Shown: piece by piece, positions 1 to 9,509 of the stretch | Numbering within the stretch: the stretch's first letter is position 1 | Layout: each line of letters begins with the position of its first letter | DNA from: Flavobacterium subsaxonicum WB 4.1-42 = DSM 21790 | GTDB taxonomy: Bacteria; Bacteroidota; Bacteroidia; Flavobacteriales; Flavobacteriaceae | Assembly (NCBI RefSeq): GCF_000422725.1 | Contig: NZ_AUGP01000029.1 | Coordinates: 1-64,000 of the forward strand | Reading direction: 5' to 3' | Length of the DNA: 64,000 nt | The notes under the pieces: generated by a model | What the model saw: the letters and a program-made list of their open reading frames with translations, nothing else | What the model was told of the DNA's origin: nothing | The model's database searches: none | Translations under genes and position numbers: made by a program

Positions 1-3000
1 TTTACTATAAGCTCCAGCTCCACGATGTCGTAGCAGCCTGTAGCGTTGTTGGTTACTTTTATGTATACTGTGCCGCTTGCGCTGGTGTGGTTGGCCGGGT
101 TAGGTATCGGCCCACTGCCGCTTACCGCTGCATCAAAGCTGGTAAAGTAGCTTACGCTGTACAACGCAGGGCTGTTAGCACCAAGTACTTCTTCGGCATA
201 CGTGGTAAGGTCGAATACGGCCTGCCCATCGGTATCGCTTGCGCCATTGTCGCAAAGCTGGTAAGGCACTGCAGGGGTTACTGCAACAGGGGTTGGGTGT
301 ACGATCAATTGCAGCTCGGCAATGTCGAAACATTCAGTTCCTGCCCCTTCTACACGGATGTAAAGGGTTTGTACACCGTTGGTGGTAAAGGCAAATACGT
401 TGGTATAAGCTGCTATTTGGGCTGCTGTAAGTGCATTGGCCTCGTAGGTAGCATCGTTCAGGGTTTCGTGTACGGTAAGTGTTACTGATCCGCCCATGTA
501 CGACAGGATATAATCAAGTGCTGTGTTGATGTTGAAGACAGCTACCTGGTCGTTATTAGCATCGCATTCTTCTAATGCCGGTACTACCGGGGCTATTGGC
601 GCAGGAAGCACCTGAAGCTCTGCTGTGGTTATTGATGCACATCCGGTAAGGTCGTTAATTACCCTTACATAGATAGTAGCATTTGGCGAAAGGTATGGCG
701 TTACAAGGCCTGTACCACCTGCTATGGCGGCTGCCTCGGTAGCGTAGTACGATGCTGTAAAGCCTGCTGCACCGCCGGTTACTACCGGCTCTATAGCATC
801 AAGGTCAAACAGGGCCTGGCCCGGTGTTTCTTCGCATGCAAGGAAAGGGTCGGCCGGGGTAATGATTACAGGTAGCGGGTTTACCACAAGGGTAAACGAT
901 GATGTCCTGAAACACCCAAAGGTGCTCTCTACCCTTACATAAACGGTTTGTTCTCCGTTTGCTGCCGTTTCGCTTGGATAAGCAGTTGGCGTCTGTATGG
1001 CGTTTACACCGGCTACGGCATCGGCCTGCGTGGTGTAATACGTAACTGTGTTATTTAGTTCCGGGTTTACATCGGCTTCGATATCCTTAGTTGTAAGGTC
1101 AAAAAGCTCGGTTCCGTCCGGTGAGTTTACATAGTCGCACTGTACAAAATCTGTTATTACAGGGATTACAGGGGTTGGGTGCACTATTAGCTGTAATGGC
1201 ACTACGGTGGCACAGTTAGTGGCTCCCGTTGATGATACTACCCTTATGTATAACGGTTCGGCCGGTGTTACAGGGGTACTCTCTGTATAATAGCTTACTG
1301 CCTCGGCTGCTGTTATTAAGCCAACATTACTGCCGCTTAATGCGCCTGCCTGAGAGGTATAGTACGTTACCGTTAAACCGGTCTGATTACCTATTACCTG
1401 CGCACCTGCCTGGGTAAGATCAAATGCTGCGCTAAAATCGTTTACAGGGTTGGCATCGCCTACAGCATAATCACATGCTTCTAATGGAATAGCATCGGCT
1501 ACTACCGGTGGATTTTCTATAATAATTTCAAATGCATATTCATCAGAACATATTATGGTATTGGCGTCGCCGCTTTGGGCATATATATATAGTGTAACCG
1601 ATTCTTCAATTACAGTTTCGGCAGGTATCAGTGTACCTGTACCATTTTGGCCGGTATAATAGTTACCAACATTTAAAACAGGCAATACATAACCTCCACA
1701 TACCTGAACCGGCTCCGGAGTGTCAACTACCGGTTTTTCTAAAATAGTTACTGTAAAATTTTCCTCATCGGTACAGTTATTAGGAGTAGTTCCTGACTCT
1801 GCATATATATATATAATTTGAGTTTCTGTAATAGGGTCTCCGGCAGCCAATTGCTGTCCGCCGCCATTTGTTGCAGTAAAGTAATTACCTACAGCAATTT
1901 CAGGAAGCAAATAAGGCTCATTGCTACATGCAAAAACATCGGCAGGATCTACAACTACAGGCTGTGGTGTTACCGTTATCTGGAAACTTGAAGTACCGTA
2001 GCAATTTACATCGTCTATACTTGTTAAACGTACATATATTGTCTGCGTACCGCTCACAAAACTATCGGCAGGGTTTATTGCTCCTGTATTTGCAGCAGCA
2101 GCAGCCGCAGATGTATGGTATGTTACTGTAAACTGAGTAGGGCTCTGAGTTCCGTAAACGGCAGCATCCTGATCGGTTAGATCAAACACCTCGGTACCAT
2201 TATTATCCGTATCACAAACCTGAATGTTACCCGGTGTACCGGCTACCGGTGCAGGGTTAGCAATAAGGTTAAAAGTTCTTGTATCATAACAACCGGTGTT
2301 ATAATCTTCTATCCTTACATATATAATTTGATTACCCATAGATTGATAAGCACCCGCAGGTACTAACATAGGAAATCCTTCATCTGCATCAAGCTGTGTT
2401 GCATAAAAAGTTACGGTATAATCCTGAGCATTAAGACCCGCCAATATAATAGGCTTATTTAAGTTAAGGTTAAAAGTATATGGACCCGGACCTACCGCAC
2501 ATATTTCAAGATCTATAGGATTACTGATTGGCATTGGCTCGGGGTTAGACACCACAACATCATCTGTTGTATCGGGCAAACATCCGGGATTATTAAAAAT
2601 AACCGCGTAAGTACCGGGAGCACTTACTGTTAAAGTAGAAGAAGTTGCATCTGGAATAATCTCTCCATTTAAAGTCCACGCATAGGTAGACTGGCTGGTA
2701 TCTACATCGCCCTCCATTATAGGAGATATAATAGAACTGGTGTTGGGGCAAATAACAAAATCGCCACCTAACGTAAGGGGGCATAAAATATCGCAGGTTG
2801 TAGAACCGGCGCCAACTTCGTCTTCGTTATCCTGTACCAAACTAATTGTACCGGGGCTATTATTAAAGTTAGTAATCAAAATAACATAATACTGACCGGC
2901 CACTGCATTAGGAATATTTAAATTCTCTGTTGCAGATGCAGAGTAACTACATCCTACTGTGGTAGCGTCATTAAGACTGGCAGGGCCATAAATGGGAGGC

Positions 3001-3317
3001 GGCCCAAAAAACGGACCCCATGCAATGTAATCTACATCTATAGGTGTACCATTAAATGTTTCCTGATAGATTGTAAATTCAAGCGGGCCTGAATTACCTA
3101 CCTGAAAATAAAACCATGCAGGGTTAGGTTCGCTACCAAGACATCCATATCCGGCCGCAGACAAAGGGTCTGCAGTGCCCGAGTTAAATGTGTTGTTAAA
3201 CACAAATGCCCCATCGGCACAAATAGGATCCATTTCGGGAGCCGTATCAGGAACACTTTGTCCCAATACATTAAAGGTTATTAAACCAAGCAATAATAAA
3301 AAGTAGAGCTTCTTCAT
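1..3317 (-). CDS. Giant exported repeat protein, probable T9SS substrate (3' end outside window)
   Basis: An open frame runs from ATG at 3317 to the left edge with no stop, so at least 1,105 residues are present and the C-terminus is missing. It opens with a clear Sec signal peptide (MKKLYFLLLLGLITFNVLGQ). Residues about 25-165 look like the N-terminal lectin-like domain common in gliding-associated surface proteins (WFYFQV, DVDYIAWGPF). An Ig/PKD-like domain follows at about 170-235. After that come roughly ten modules of 85-100 residues. Each has an early Cys, an FDLT-like stretch, a VTYYTT-like strand, a run of A residues, IYVRV and a late C...F.L.V strand. The same module occurs in the protein at 47157-50216, which ends in a T9SS type B sorting domain, so I infer this one is also T9SS-exported. 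The sorting domain itself is not visible here. It is divergent from folE. Confidence 0.88.
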   Translation of the reverse strand, partial: MKKLYFLLLLGLITFNVLGQSVPDTAPEMDPICADGAFVFNNTFNSGTADPLSAAGYGCLGSEPNPAWFYFQVGNSGPLEFTIYQETFNGTPIDVDYIAWGPFFGPPPIYGPASLNDATTVGCSYSASATENLNIPNAVAGQYYVILITNFNNSPGTISLVQDNEDEVGAGSTTCDILCPLTLGGDFVICPNTSSIISPIMEGDVDTSQSTYAWTLNGEIIPDATSSTLTVSAPGTYAVIFNNPGCLPDTTDDVVVSNPEPMPISNPIDLEICAVGPGPYTFNLNLNKPIILAGLNAQDYTVTFYATQLDADEGFPMLVPAGAYQSMGNQIIYVRIEDYNTGCYDTRTFNLIANPAPVAGTPGNIQVCDTDNNGTEVFDLTDQDAAVYGTQSPTQFTVTYHTSAAAAAANTGAINPADSFVSGTQTIYVRLTSIDDVNCYGTSSFQITVTPQPVVVDPADVFACSNEPYLLPEIAVGNYFTATNGGGQQLAAGDPITETQIIYIYAESGTTPNNCTDEENFTVTILEKPVVDTPEPVQVCGGYVLPVLNVGNYYTGQNGTGTLIPAETVIEESVTLYIYAQSGDANTIICSDEYAFEIIIENPPVVADAIPLEACDYAVGDANPVNDFSAAFDLTQAGAQVIGNQTGLTVTYYTSQAGALSGSNVGLITAAEAVSYYTESTPVTPAEPLYIRVVSSTGATNCATVVPLQLIVHPTPVIPVITDFVQCDYVNSPDGTELFDLTTKDIEADVNPELNNTVTYYTTQADAVAGVNAIQTPTAYPSETAANGEQTVYVRVESTFGCFRTSSFTLVVNPLPVIITPADPFLACEETPGQALFDLDAIEPVVTGGAAGFTASYYATEAAAIAGGTGLVTPYLSPNATIYVRVINDLTGCASITTAELQVLPAPIAPVVPALEECDANNDQVAVFNINTALDYILSYMGGSVTLTVHETLNDATYEANALTAAQIAAYTNVFAFTTNGVQTLYIRVEGAGTECFDIAELQLIVHPTPVAVTPAVPYQLCDNGASDTDGQAVFDLTTYAEEVLGANSPALYSVSYFTSFDAAVSGSGPIPNPANHTSASGTVYIKVTNNATGCYDIVELELIV

Positions 3318-3585
3318 ATTAATTAGGGTACAATTTTAAAACGCGAAATTTACAATAAATTGGTTCAAACTGGGTAAAAAAAAATAATTTTTTTTATAAA
3401 ACAGCCCAACCTTGATTTTCCCTAACAAAAAATGCAAATATTTTTAATTATTTTTATATTACCATTTTTTACATATAATAAGGAGCCCAAAACGACTTTA
3501 AAATTCGAATAGCTGCTTAATTCTTAAAATCAACTTTTATAACTATCTTTGCCACCTGATTTTTTTACAGTAAACTTATAAACTG
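3318..3585. promoter_or_regulatory. Divergent promoter region between surface protein and folE
   Basis: This 268-bp AT-rich gap holds the start regions of two divergent genes. On the + strand TATCTTTG at 3544-3551 matches the Bacteroidota -7 element TAnnTTTG and leaves a leader of about 30 nt before folE. On the - strand the best candidate is TAAATTTC, one base off, shortly upstream of ATG 3317. No good -33 TTTG is evident for either. Confidence 0.5.
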
Positions 3586-4257
3586 ATGATCCATAGCGAC
3601 GATAACAGAGACGAAATTGGAGAAAACCATATTGCTACAAGCGCAAAAACACCACTTAGGGAAGATGCTTTTGAAAAAAGCGACGACGATAAAATAGCAT
3701 CTATTAAAAAAGATGTAGAAAACATACTGCTTACTTTAGGTATGGACCTTACAGACGACAGCCTGAAAGGTACTCCTAACCGTGTTGCAAAAATGTTTGT
3801 AAAAGAAATTTTTGGCGGCCTTAACCCTGCTAAAAAGCCAAGCTCTTCTACTTTTGACAATAAATATAAGTATGGCGAAATGCTGGTAGAAAAAAACATT
3901 ACCGTTTATTCTACCTGCGAGCACCACCTGCTGCCTATTGTGGGCCGCGCCCATGTTGCTTACATTTCTAACGGCACCGTTGTGGGGCTGTCTAAAATGA
4001 ACCGTATTGTTGATTATTTTGCAAAAAGGCCGCAAGTGCAGGAAAGGCTTACCATACAAATTGTACAGGAGCTTAAAAATGTGCTGGGTACCGAAGATGT
4101 TGCCTGCGTTATAGATGCAAAGCACCTTTGTGTAAACAGCCGCGGCATTCGCGATATTGAAAGTAGTACGGTTACCTCTGAATTTGGCGGAAAATTTAAA
4201 AACGAAAATGTAAGGAGGGAATTTTTGGACTACATTAAACTGGATACCCAGTTTTAG
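3586..4257 (+). CDS. folE: GTP cyclohydrolase I
   Basis: Converts GTP to 7,8-dihydroneopterin triphosphate, the first step of folate (and pterin) synthesis, in the cytoplasm. The 223-residue length is normal for the family. The active-site signature TCEHHLLP is at 110-117. The expected zinc ligands are C111, H114 and, in the DAKHLCV segment, C182. The GTP-binding GLSKMNRIVDYFAKRPQ region follows the first motif. The N-terminal ~35 residues are acidic and variable, as is common. It is the first gene of a probable folE-cysS-yidD-lgt operon: the next start is 27 bp downstream and a TAnnTTTG element lies 35 bp upstream. Confidence 0.97.
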   Translation: MIHSDDNRDEIGENHIATSAKTPLREDAFEKSDDDKIASIKKDVENILLTLGMDLTDDSLKGTPNRVAKMFVKEIFGGLNPAKKPSSSTFDNKYKYGEMLVEKNITVYSTCEHHLLPIVGRAHVAYISNGTVVGLSKMNRIVDYFAKRPQVQERLTIQIVQELKNVLGTEDVACVIDAKHLCVNSRGIRDIESSTVTSEFGGKFKNENVRREFLDYIKLDTQF

Positions 4258-4284
4258 CATTCATTTAAATACCTATATTTTTAT

Positions 4285-5766
4285 ATGCACCTATACCAAA
4301 ACCAGCCTTTAAAGATTTATAATTCGCTTAGCGGAGAAAAAGAAACTTTTACCTCTTTGCACCTCGGTGCTGTTGGCATGTATGTATGCGGGCCTACCGT
4401 TTACAGCAATGTGCACCTTGGCAACTGCCGCACCTTTATATCTTTCGACCTGGTTTACCGCTACCTGAAACATCTTGGGTATAAGGTACGTTATGTGCGT
4501 AATATTACCGATGTGGGCCACATTGAAGATGATGCCGACGAAGGTGAAGATAAAATTGCAAAAAAGGCAAGGCTGGAAAAGCTGGAGCCTATGGAGATAG
4601 TACAACAGTATTCGGTAGATTTTCATCAGATACTGGAACTCTTTAATAACCTGCCGCCGGGTATTGAACCTACGGCTACAGGCCATATTATTGAGCAGAT
4701 TGAAACTATTAAAAAGATTATTGATAATGGTTTTGGCTACGAGGTAAACGGATCGGTTTATTTTGATGTTGTTAAATACAACAAAGACCATAATTACGGT
4801 ATACTGAGCAAGCGTAACCTTGACGATATGCTTTCTAACTCCCGCGAATTGAGTGGGCAGGAAGAAAAAAGAAACCCTGCTGATTTTGCCCTCTGGAAAA
4901 AAGCAGAACCGGAGCATATTATGCGCTGGCCTTCGCCCTGGGGCGATGGTTTCCCGGGCTGGCACCTGGAGTGTACTGCCATGAGCACCAAGTACCTTGG
5001 CAACCATTTTGATATTCACGGTGGTGGTATGGACCTTAAATTCCCGCACCACGAATGCGAAATTGCACAGAACGAAGCCGCTACAGGCCATTCGCCGGTT
5101 AATTACTGGATGCATGCCAACATGCTTACCCTTAACGGTAAAAAAATGTCTAAATCTACCGGCAATAATATACTGCCAAGAGAGATATTTACCGGTAACA
5201 ATTCGGTGCTAAGCAAAGCCTTTGCACCATCGGTAGCACGTTTCTTTATGTTGCAGGCACATTACAGGAGTGTTTTAGATTTTAGCAATGATGCTATTGT
5301 GGCTGCCGAAAAAGGCTACAACCGCCTTATGGAGGCCATTAGCTCTACATCTGAAATTACTGCCAATGCAAAATCTACCTTAGATATTGCAGCCTGGAAA
5401 CAGTTGTGCTATGATGCCATGAACGACGATTTTAACAGCCCTATACTTATTGCCCAGCTATTTGAAGGCGTGCGCTACATCAACCTTTTAAAGGACGGTA
5501 AAGAAACGTTGACAGCTGCTGATATCGAACTGCTTTCTAAAACCCTGAACTCTTTTGTTTTTGATGTTTTAGGTTTAAGAAATGAGCAGGCCGAAGAAAA
5601 CAATAACGAAAAGCTTGAAGGCGTTGTTAACATGCTTATTGCCATGCGCAACGAGGCAAGGGCCAATAAAGACTTTGCACTATCAGACCAGATACGCAAT
5701 CGCCTAACGGCATTGGGTATCGAGCTTAAAGACACTAAAGAGGGCACAACGTTTACTGTAAACTAA
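4285..5766 (+). CDS. cysS: Cysteine--tRNA ligase
   Basis: Class I aminoacyl-tRNA synthetase charging tRNA-Cys. It has 493 residues with the full class I set: the HIGH-type motif HLGN at 44-47 and KMSKS at 287-291. Zinc ligands, assigned by spacing to the E. coli enzyme, are C35, C230, H255 and E259. The [10 protein letters not shown] and [13 protein letters not shown] blocks around them are well conserved. The C-terminal ~130 residues are the helical DALR/anticodon-binding part. Second gene of the folE operon, followed 7 bp later by yidD. A long open frame antisense to its first half is only a codon-bias shadow. Confidence 0.98.
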   Translation: MHLYQNQPLKIYNSLSGEKETFTSLHLGAVGMYVCGPTVYSNVHLGNCRTFISFDLVYRYLKHLGYKVRYVRNITDVGHIEDDADEGEDKIAKKARLEKLEPMEIVQQYSVDFHQILELFNNLPPGIEPTATGHIIEQIETIKKIIDNGFGYEVNGSVYFDVVKYNKDHNYGILSKRNLDDMLSNSRELSGQEEKRNPADFALWKKAEPEHIMRWPSPWGDGFPGWHLECTAMSTKYLGNHFDIHGGGMDLKFPHHECEIAQNEAATGHSPVNYWMHANMLTLNGKKMSKSTGNNILPREIFTGNNSVLSKAFAPSVARFFMLQAHYRSVLDFSNDAIVAAEKGYNRLMEAISSTSEITANAKSTLDIAAWKQLCYDAMNDDFNSPILIAQLFEGVRYINLLKDGKETLTAADIELLSKTLNSFVFDVLGLRNEQAEENNNEKLEGVVNMLIAMRNEARANKDFALSDQIRNRLTALGIELKDTKEGTTFTVN

Positions 5767-5773
5767 CCGTATT

Positions 5774-6025
5774 TTGAAAGCCGGCAGCATCATAACATTC
5801 CCCTTTGTACTGCTCATCCGGTTTTACCAGCTGGCCATTTCGCCGTTGCTGCCTTCGGCATGCCGCTACTCCCCTACCTGCTCGCAATACACCTTAGAGG
5901 CTTTGCAAAAACACGGCCTTTTTAAGGGCGGATGGCTTGGCGTAAAGCGCATTGTTAGCTGCAACCCCTGGGGTGGCCGCGGTTACGACCCGGTGCCCGA
6001 TAAAACCTGCAATCATAAACATTAA
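5774..6025 (+). CDS. yidD: Membrane protein insertion efficiency factor YidD
   Basis: Small (83 residues) membrane-associated protein that helps YidC/Sec-dependent insertion of inner-membrane proteins. The family core is complete: [29 protein letters not shown] with its three conserved cysteines, then the [24 protein letters not shown] block. No ATG is available in the right place. The frame starts at TTG 5774, 7 bp after the cysS stop, giving [11 protein letters not shown] before the amphipathic helix, so a TTG start is the best reading. It sits between cysS and lgt, consistent with co-transcription of membrane-biogenesis genes. Confidence 0.93.
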   Translation: MKAGSIITFPFVLLIRFYQLAISPLLPSACRYSPTCSQYTLEALQKHGLFKGGWLGVKRIVSCNPWGGRGYDPVPDKTCNHKH

Positions 6026-6043
6026 TATTTATAAAGTAAAACA

Positions 6044-6979
6044 ATGACACACTTTTTAAGCATTACATGGAATCCTGCCGAAGGCCTGCACCTTGGGCCT
6101 GTTACCCTTCGCATTTACAGCCTTATGTTTGTTGTGGCGTTTGGGCTTGGCTGGGTTATTATGAAAAAGATTTTTGACCGCGAGGGCGAGTCGGTCGATA
6201 AACTCGATAAACTATTTATATACACCCTTGTCGCTACCCTTTTGGGCGCAAGGCTGGGCCACGTATTTTTTTACGACTGGGGTTATTTTAGTCAGCACCC
6301 CGAAGAGATTTTGCTGCCCGTTAAATTTAGCCCTAAGTTTGAGTTTACCGGTTTTGCAGGCCTTGCCAGCCACGGTGCTGCGGTAGCCATTATACTTTCT
6401 ACAATATGGTTCAGTAAAAAGGTAATACACAGGCCGGTACTTTGGGTATTGGACAGGGTTGTTATACCCGTAACCAGTGGTGGTATTTTTGTTAGGATAG
6501 GCAACTTTTTTAATAGCGAGATATTAGGCAGCGTAACAAGCCCTGATACCCCTACTGCCGTACGATTTATTAAGGGCGAAGACTTTCTTAAAAAAAGCGA
6601 TGCCATAGAGATTACCAAAGCTGCAAATCCTACCGAGGCTTATAATCTTATAGAAAAAGACCCGCAATTTGCCACTACACTTGCTAAGATACCATTTAGG
6701 CATCCGGCGCAGTTGTATGAGGCGGTTTTATACGTTTTTGTATTTCTTATCATCTTTTACATGTACTGGAAAACCGACTCCCGCAAGCACCATGGCCTTA
6801 TTTTTGGCGTGTTCTTGGTGTTGCTATGGAGCGTGCGTTTTGTGGTAGAATTTGTAAAAGAAAGCCAGGGTGGTTTTGACAGCCAAGGACTTTTAACCGG
6901 CCAATGGTTAAGCATTCCTTTTATTTTGGCAGGTTTTTACCTTATATTTACAGCCAAAAAGCGCACGGAAACATTATAG
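6044..6979 (+). CDS. lgt: Prolipoprotein diacylglyceryl transferase, copy 1
   Basis: Inner-membrane enzyme that moves diacylglyceryl from phosphatidylglycerol to the lipobox cysteine of prolipoproteins. It has 311 residues with about seven membrane segments. Signature residues by alignment to the E. coli enzyme: H110 in GLASHGAA, R151-N154 and E159 in VRIGNFFNSEI, R265 in WSVRFVVEFVKE. The HPxQLYE motif is canonical (RHPAQLYEA, H220, Y225). It ends the folE-cysS-yidD-lgt operon, 18 bp after yidD, and is followed by a strong terminator. A collinear paralogue of the same length follows at 7076. This copy keeps the canonical motifs better, so it is the likelier housekeeping Lgt. Confidence 0.96.
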   Translation: MTHFLSITWNPAEGLHLGPVTLRIYSLMFVVAFGLGWVIMKKIFDREGESVDKLDKLFIYTLVATLLGARLGHVFFYDWGYFSQHPEEILLPVKFSPKFEFTGFAGLASHGAAVAIILSTIWFSKKVIHRPVLWVLDRVVIPVTSGGIFVRIGNFFNSEILGSVTSPDTPTAVRFIKGEDFLKKSDAIEITKAANPTEAYNLIEKDPQFATTLAKIPFRHPAQLYEAVLYVFVFLIIFYMYWKTDSRKHHGLIFGVFLVLLWSVRFVVEFVKESQGGFDSQGLLTGQWLSIPFILAGFYLIFTAKKRTETL

Positions 6980-6983
6980 ATAC

Positions 6984-7010
6984 AAAACCGCCTTTAGGGC
7001 GGTTTTTTTT
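6984..7010 (+). terminator. Rho-independent terminator after lgt copy 1
   Basis: AAAACCGCC at 6984-6992 pairs with GGCGGTTTT at 6998-7006 around a 5-nt loop, and a run of eight T follows. It begins 4 bp after the lgt stop and separates the two lgt copies into different transcripts. Confidence 0.9.
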
Positions 7011-7075
7011 ATGTCTGCTCCATTTGTAACATAGTACCACGTTGTACGACCAACTGATAAACAAACTTTTTTTAA

Positions 7076-8011
7076 ATGACACACTTTTTAAGCTTTACCT
7101 GGAATTTTTACGATGGGCTGGATCTCGGCTTTTATACCCTGCACTACTACAGCCTTATGTTTGTGGTAGCCTTTGGCCTTGGGTGGATTATTACCAAAAA
7201 AATATTTGACCGCGAGGGCGAATCGGTAGAAAAACTGGACAAGCTGCTTGTTTACGTTATTGTAGGCACCATGATTGGCGCAAGATTAGGCCATGTTATA
7301 TTTTACCAACCCGAACTTTTTAAAGAAGATTTTGTGAGTGTATTCCTGCCCATAAAGCTTAACCCGCATTTTGAATTTACCGGTTTTACAGGCCTTGCCA
7401 GCCATGGTGCTGCCTTTGCCGTTATTATGGCTGTTATATATTACAGCAAAAAGGTAATACACAGGCCAGTGCTTTGGGTACTGGACAGGATTACACTGTC
7501 AGTAGCCTGTGGTGGTATTTTTGTACGATTGGGCAACTTTTTAAACAGCGAAATTTTGGGCAGGATAACCTCTGCTGATACCGCAACTGCCGTTAGGTTT
7601 GTACAGGATAAAGACCTGATAAGCCACGGAGCTGCCGTAAGGATTACCGGCGAGGAGAATGCTGCCAAAGCCTACCAGCTAATACAACACGACACACGAT
7701 TTGCCGATATACTGGCTAAAGTGCCCTTTAGGTACCCTGCGCAGTTATTTGAGGCATTTGGCTACGTTTTTGTGTTTGCCATACTGTTTTATATGTATTG
7801 GAAAACCGATGCCCGCAAACACCACGGGTTACTGTTTGGCGTATTCCTGATATTGCTTTGGAGTGTTAGATTTTTGGTGGAATTTGTAAAAGAAAGCCAG
7901 GGTGGTTTTGATAGTTTCGGCCTTTTAACCGGCCAGTGGCTAAGCCTGCCGTTTATAGCAGTAGGTATATGGCTGGTGTTTACTGCCAAAAACCGTACGG
8001 AGACGCTTTAA
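7076..8011 (+). CDS. lgt: Prolipoprotein diacylglyceryl transferase, copy 2 (paralogue)
   Basis: Also 311 residues and gap-free collinear with the upstream copy. Long stretches are identical (SLMFVVAFGLGW, KKIFDREGESV, KKVIHRPVLWVLDR), pointing to tandem duplication. H110, R151, N154, E159 and R265 are kept. The HPxQLYE motif is changed to YPAQLFEA, so H220 becomes Y and Y225 becomes F. The 105-177 core is conserved, while the region from 178 to 210 and the periplasmic loop at 78-96 diverge most. It lies beyond a terminator, so it should have its own promoter, although I find no TAnnTTTG in the 65-bp gap. It could be a functional second Lgt with altered lipid or substrate preference, or a drifting duplicate. 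Confidence 0.93.
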   Translation: MTHFLSFTWNFYDGLDLGFYTLHYYSLMFVVAFGLGWIITKKIFDREGESVEKLDKLLVYVIVGTMIGARLGHVIFYQPELFKEDFVSVFLPIKLNPHFEFTGFTGLASHGAAFAVIMAVIYYSKKVIHRPVLWVLDRITLSVACGGIFVRLGNFLNSEILGRITSADTATAVRFVQDKDLISHGAAVRITGEENAAKAYQLIQHDTRFADILAKVPFRYPAQLFEAFGYVFVFAILFYMYWKTDARKHHGLLFGVFLILLWSVRFLVEFVKESQGGFDSFGLLTGQWLSLPFIAVGIWLVFTAKNRTETL

Positions 8012-8081
8012 ACATTTTTATGGCAACCTAAAAAGAAAGTTAAACTGCTTTATTTATAAAACCTAAACAACTAAAATACAG

Positions 8082-8126
8082 CCTCATAAAACAGTTTTAA
8101 AATTTAACTGTTTTATGAGGTTTTTA
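8082..8126. terminator. Bidirectional terminator between lgt copy 2 and the 8124 gene
   Basis: A perfect 15-bp stem, 8082-8096 with 8106-8120 (CCTCATAAAACAGTT and its complement), has a 9-nt loop and T-runs on both strands. It lies between convergent genes and overlaps the last bases of the - strand gene. Confidence 0.88.
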
Positions 8127-9509
8127 TTTTTTTAATTGAATGTAACTTAATGGTTTTAAAAAAATTCCTTTCTTAGAAATTAATGGCTTATCAATTCCAT
8201 ACCAATTAAAAATCAAAGCAAATTCTTCATAATCAGTTTCAATTTTAAAATTAAGTTGCTTTTTATCTTTACTCCACTTAAAATTAACCAATTGGGTAAA
8301 TATTTTATTACCGGTTGCCCTTCCGTCTTTAAACTCCCTTATCTCTAAACCAATAGGCAGCTCTGTATTCATTTCTTCAGAAAAATCCAATTTAATATTA
8401 TTCACATCTGCCTTTACAAAATTTTGGGTATCTATATTTAGCAATGTTGGCAGCGATATGGTTTTCTCAACTTTTTTAGTCCACTTTAGCAATGGTTTGT
8501 AAATATTTTCAAATTTCTGCCCTTTGTTCTTTTTATAAAGTTCTTTTACTTTACCCGAAAACAAATTTTGTGCAATAAACCCCCTGCTTGCATTTTGATA
8601 GTTCCAGTAAGTAGAGAGTTCCTGTGATCTCTCAGAAAAATGTGCATCTAAAAATAAATCATAAACTGCCCATGTCATATATTCGTTAAACGAGTTAAAA
8701 TCGGTATAACCCGAATCCTGATCCCAAAATTTTGGGTTAAAATTAGCAGTAACAAGTTCTAAATATTTTGTTGTAATCGGGTTGATGTATTCATGATCTT
8801 TTTCTGTAAAAATCCCATGATTAGAGTTGAGCCGGGCATCAATATTTTCATCAGTTTTTACGCCATTAATAAAATTTTCCGATGCCGAAGGAAAGTCGGC
8901 AACCAAATTATTACCTAACTCCCTATGGCAATTCATTCTATACACTAATGGAGAAAGAATTATTTTGTAAATTTTATTATTGTCTCGGGTACTATCATCT
9001 GCAATATTGGTTTTTAAAAATACCATCGTTTGTTTAACAAAATTATAATCTTCATAATTGTTAGTAACACGATTGTATAATTCGCGATGTTCTTTATAAA
9101 ATTCCCTAAAGCCTGATTTAAGTATAAAATCATTAATTAAATCCAGGTTTTTATCAAACGGATTATGTCCTTTATTGGCATAAAATTCAAACCTCCTGCT
9201 TAATTTGCCACTTTCATCAAAAGAAAAAGCAACCGCATCTGTCCTGAAACTCAAATAATCCGCCCATTTTTCCCTCGAATAATTTACACTATCTAAAAGC
9301 GGGTGATTTTTAACCGGTTCAAAATACGCTATTACCTCTTTATAATATTCGGTTTTTTTCTGAACTTCCCATTCATCTGCAACTCCATAATCGGTTAATG
9401 CTAAAATAATATTTGATAATTCGTAAGTTTCCGGAATTTCAATTTGTGCCGTTTGGGCTTTGGTTGGCAAATACAAAAAAACTAAGAAGGCAAGAATAAT
9501 TTTTTTCAT
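8124..9509 (-). CDS. Exported protein of unknown function, possibly DUF4932-like
   Basis: A 461-residue protein with a Sec signal peptide (MKKIILAFLVFLYLPTKAQ). There are no membrane segments after it and no T9SS sorting domain at the C-terminus, so a periplasmic location is likely. A segment at 231-244 (HGIFTEKDHEYINP) resembles the metal-site region I associate with DUF4932-type secreted proteins; that assignment is tentative. The last ~90 residues look like a beta-rich Ig-like domain (VNNIKLDFSEEMNTELP, as in SbsA/Big_5-like folds). Codon use is visibly more AT-rich than in the neighbouring lgt and tonB genes, which may mean transfer or low expression. It stands alone, convergent with lgt copy 2. 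Confidence 0.8.
   Translation of the reverse strand: MKKIILAFLVFLYLPTKAQTAQIEIPETYELSNIILALTDYGVADEWEVQKKTEYYKEVIAYFEPVKNHPLLDSVNYSREKWADYLSFRTDAVAFSFDESGKLSRRFEFYANKGHNPFDKNLDLINDFILKSGFREFYKEHRELYNRVTNNYEDYNFVKQTMVFLKTNIADDSTRDNNKIYKIILSPLVYRMNCHRELGNNLVADFPSASENFINGVKTDENIDARLNSNHGIFTEKDHEYINPITTKYLELVTANFNPKFWDQDSGYTDFNSFNEYMTWAVYDLFLDAHFSERSQELSTYWNYQNASRGFIAQNLFSGKVKELYKKNKGQKFENIYKPLLKWTKKVEKTISLPTLLNIDTQNFVKADVNNIKLDFSEEMNTELPIGLEIREFKDGRATGNKIFTQLVNFKWSKDKKQLNFKIETDYEEFALIFNWYGIDKPLISKKGIFLKPLSYIQLKK

Noticed and set aside
4309..5115. 268-codon open frame antisense to cysS
   Set aside because: It lies fully inside a gene with intact motifs; its translation is Asn/Val/Arg-rich with no domain or signal, a codon-bias shadow.
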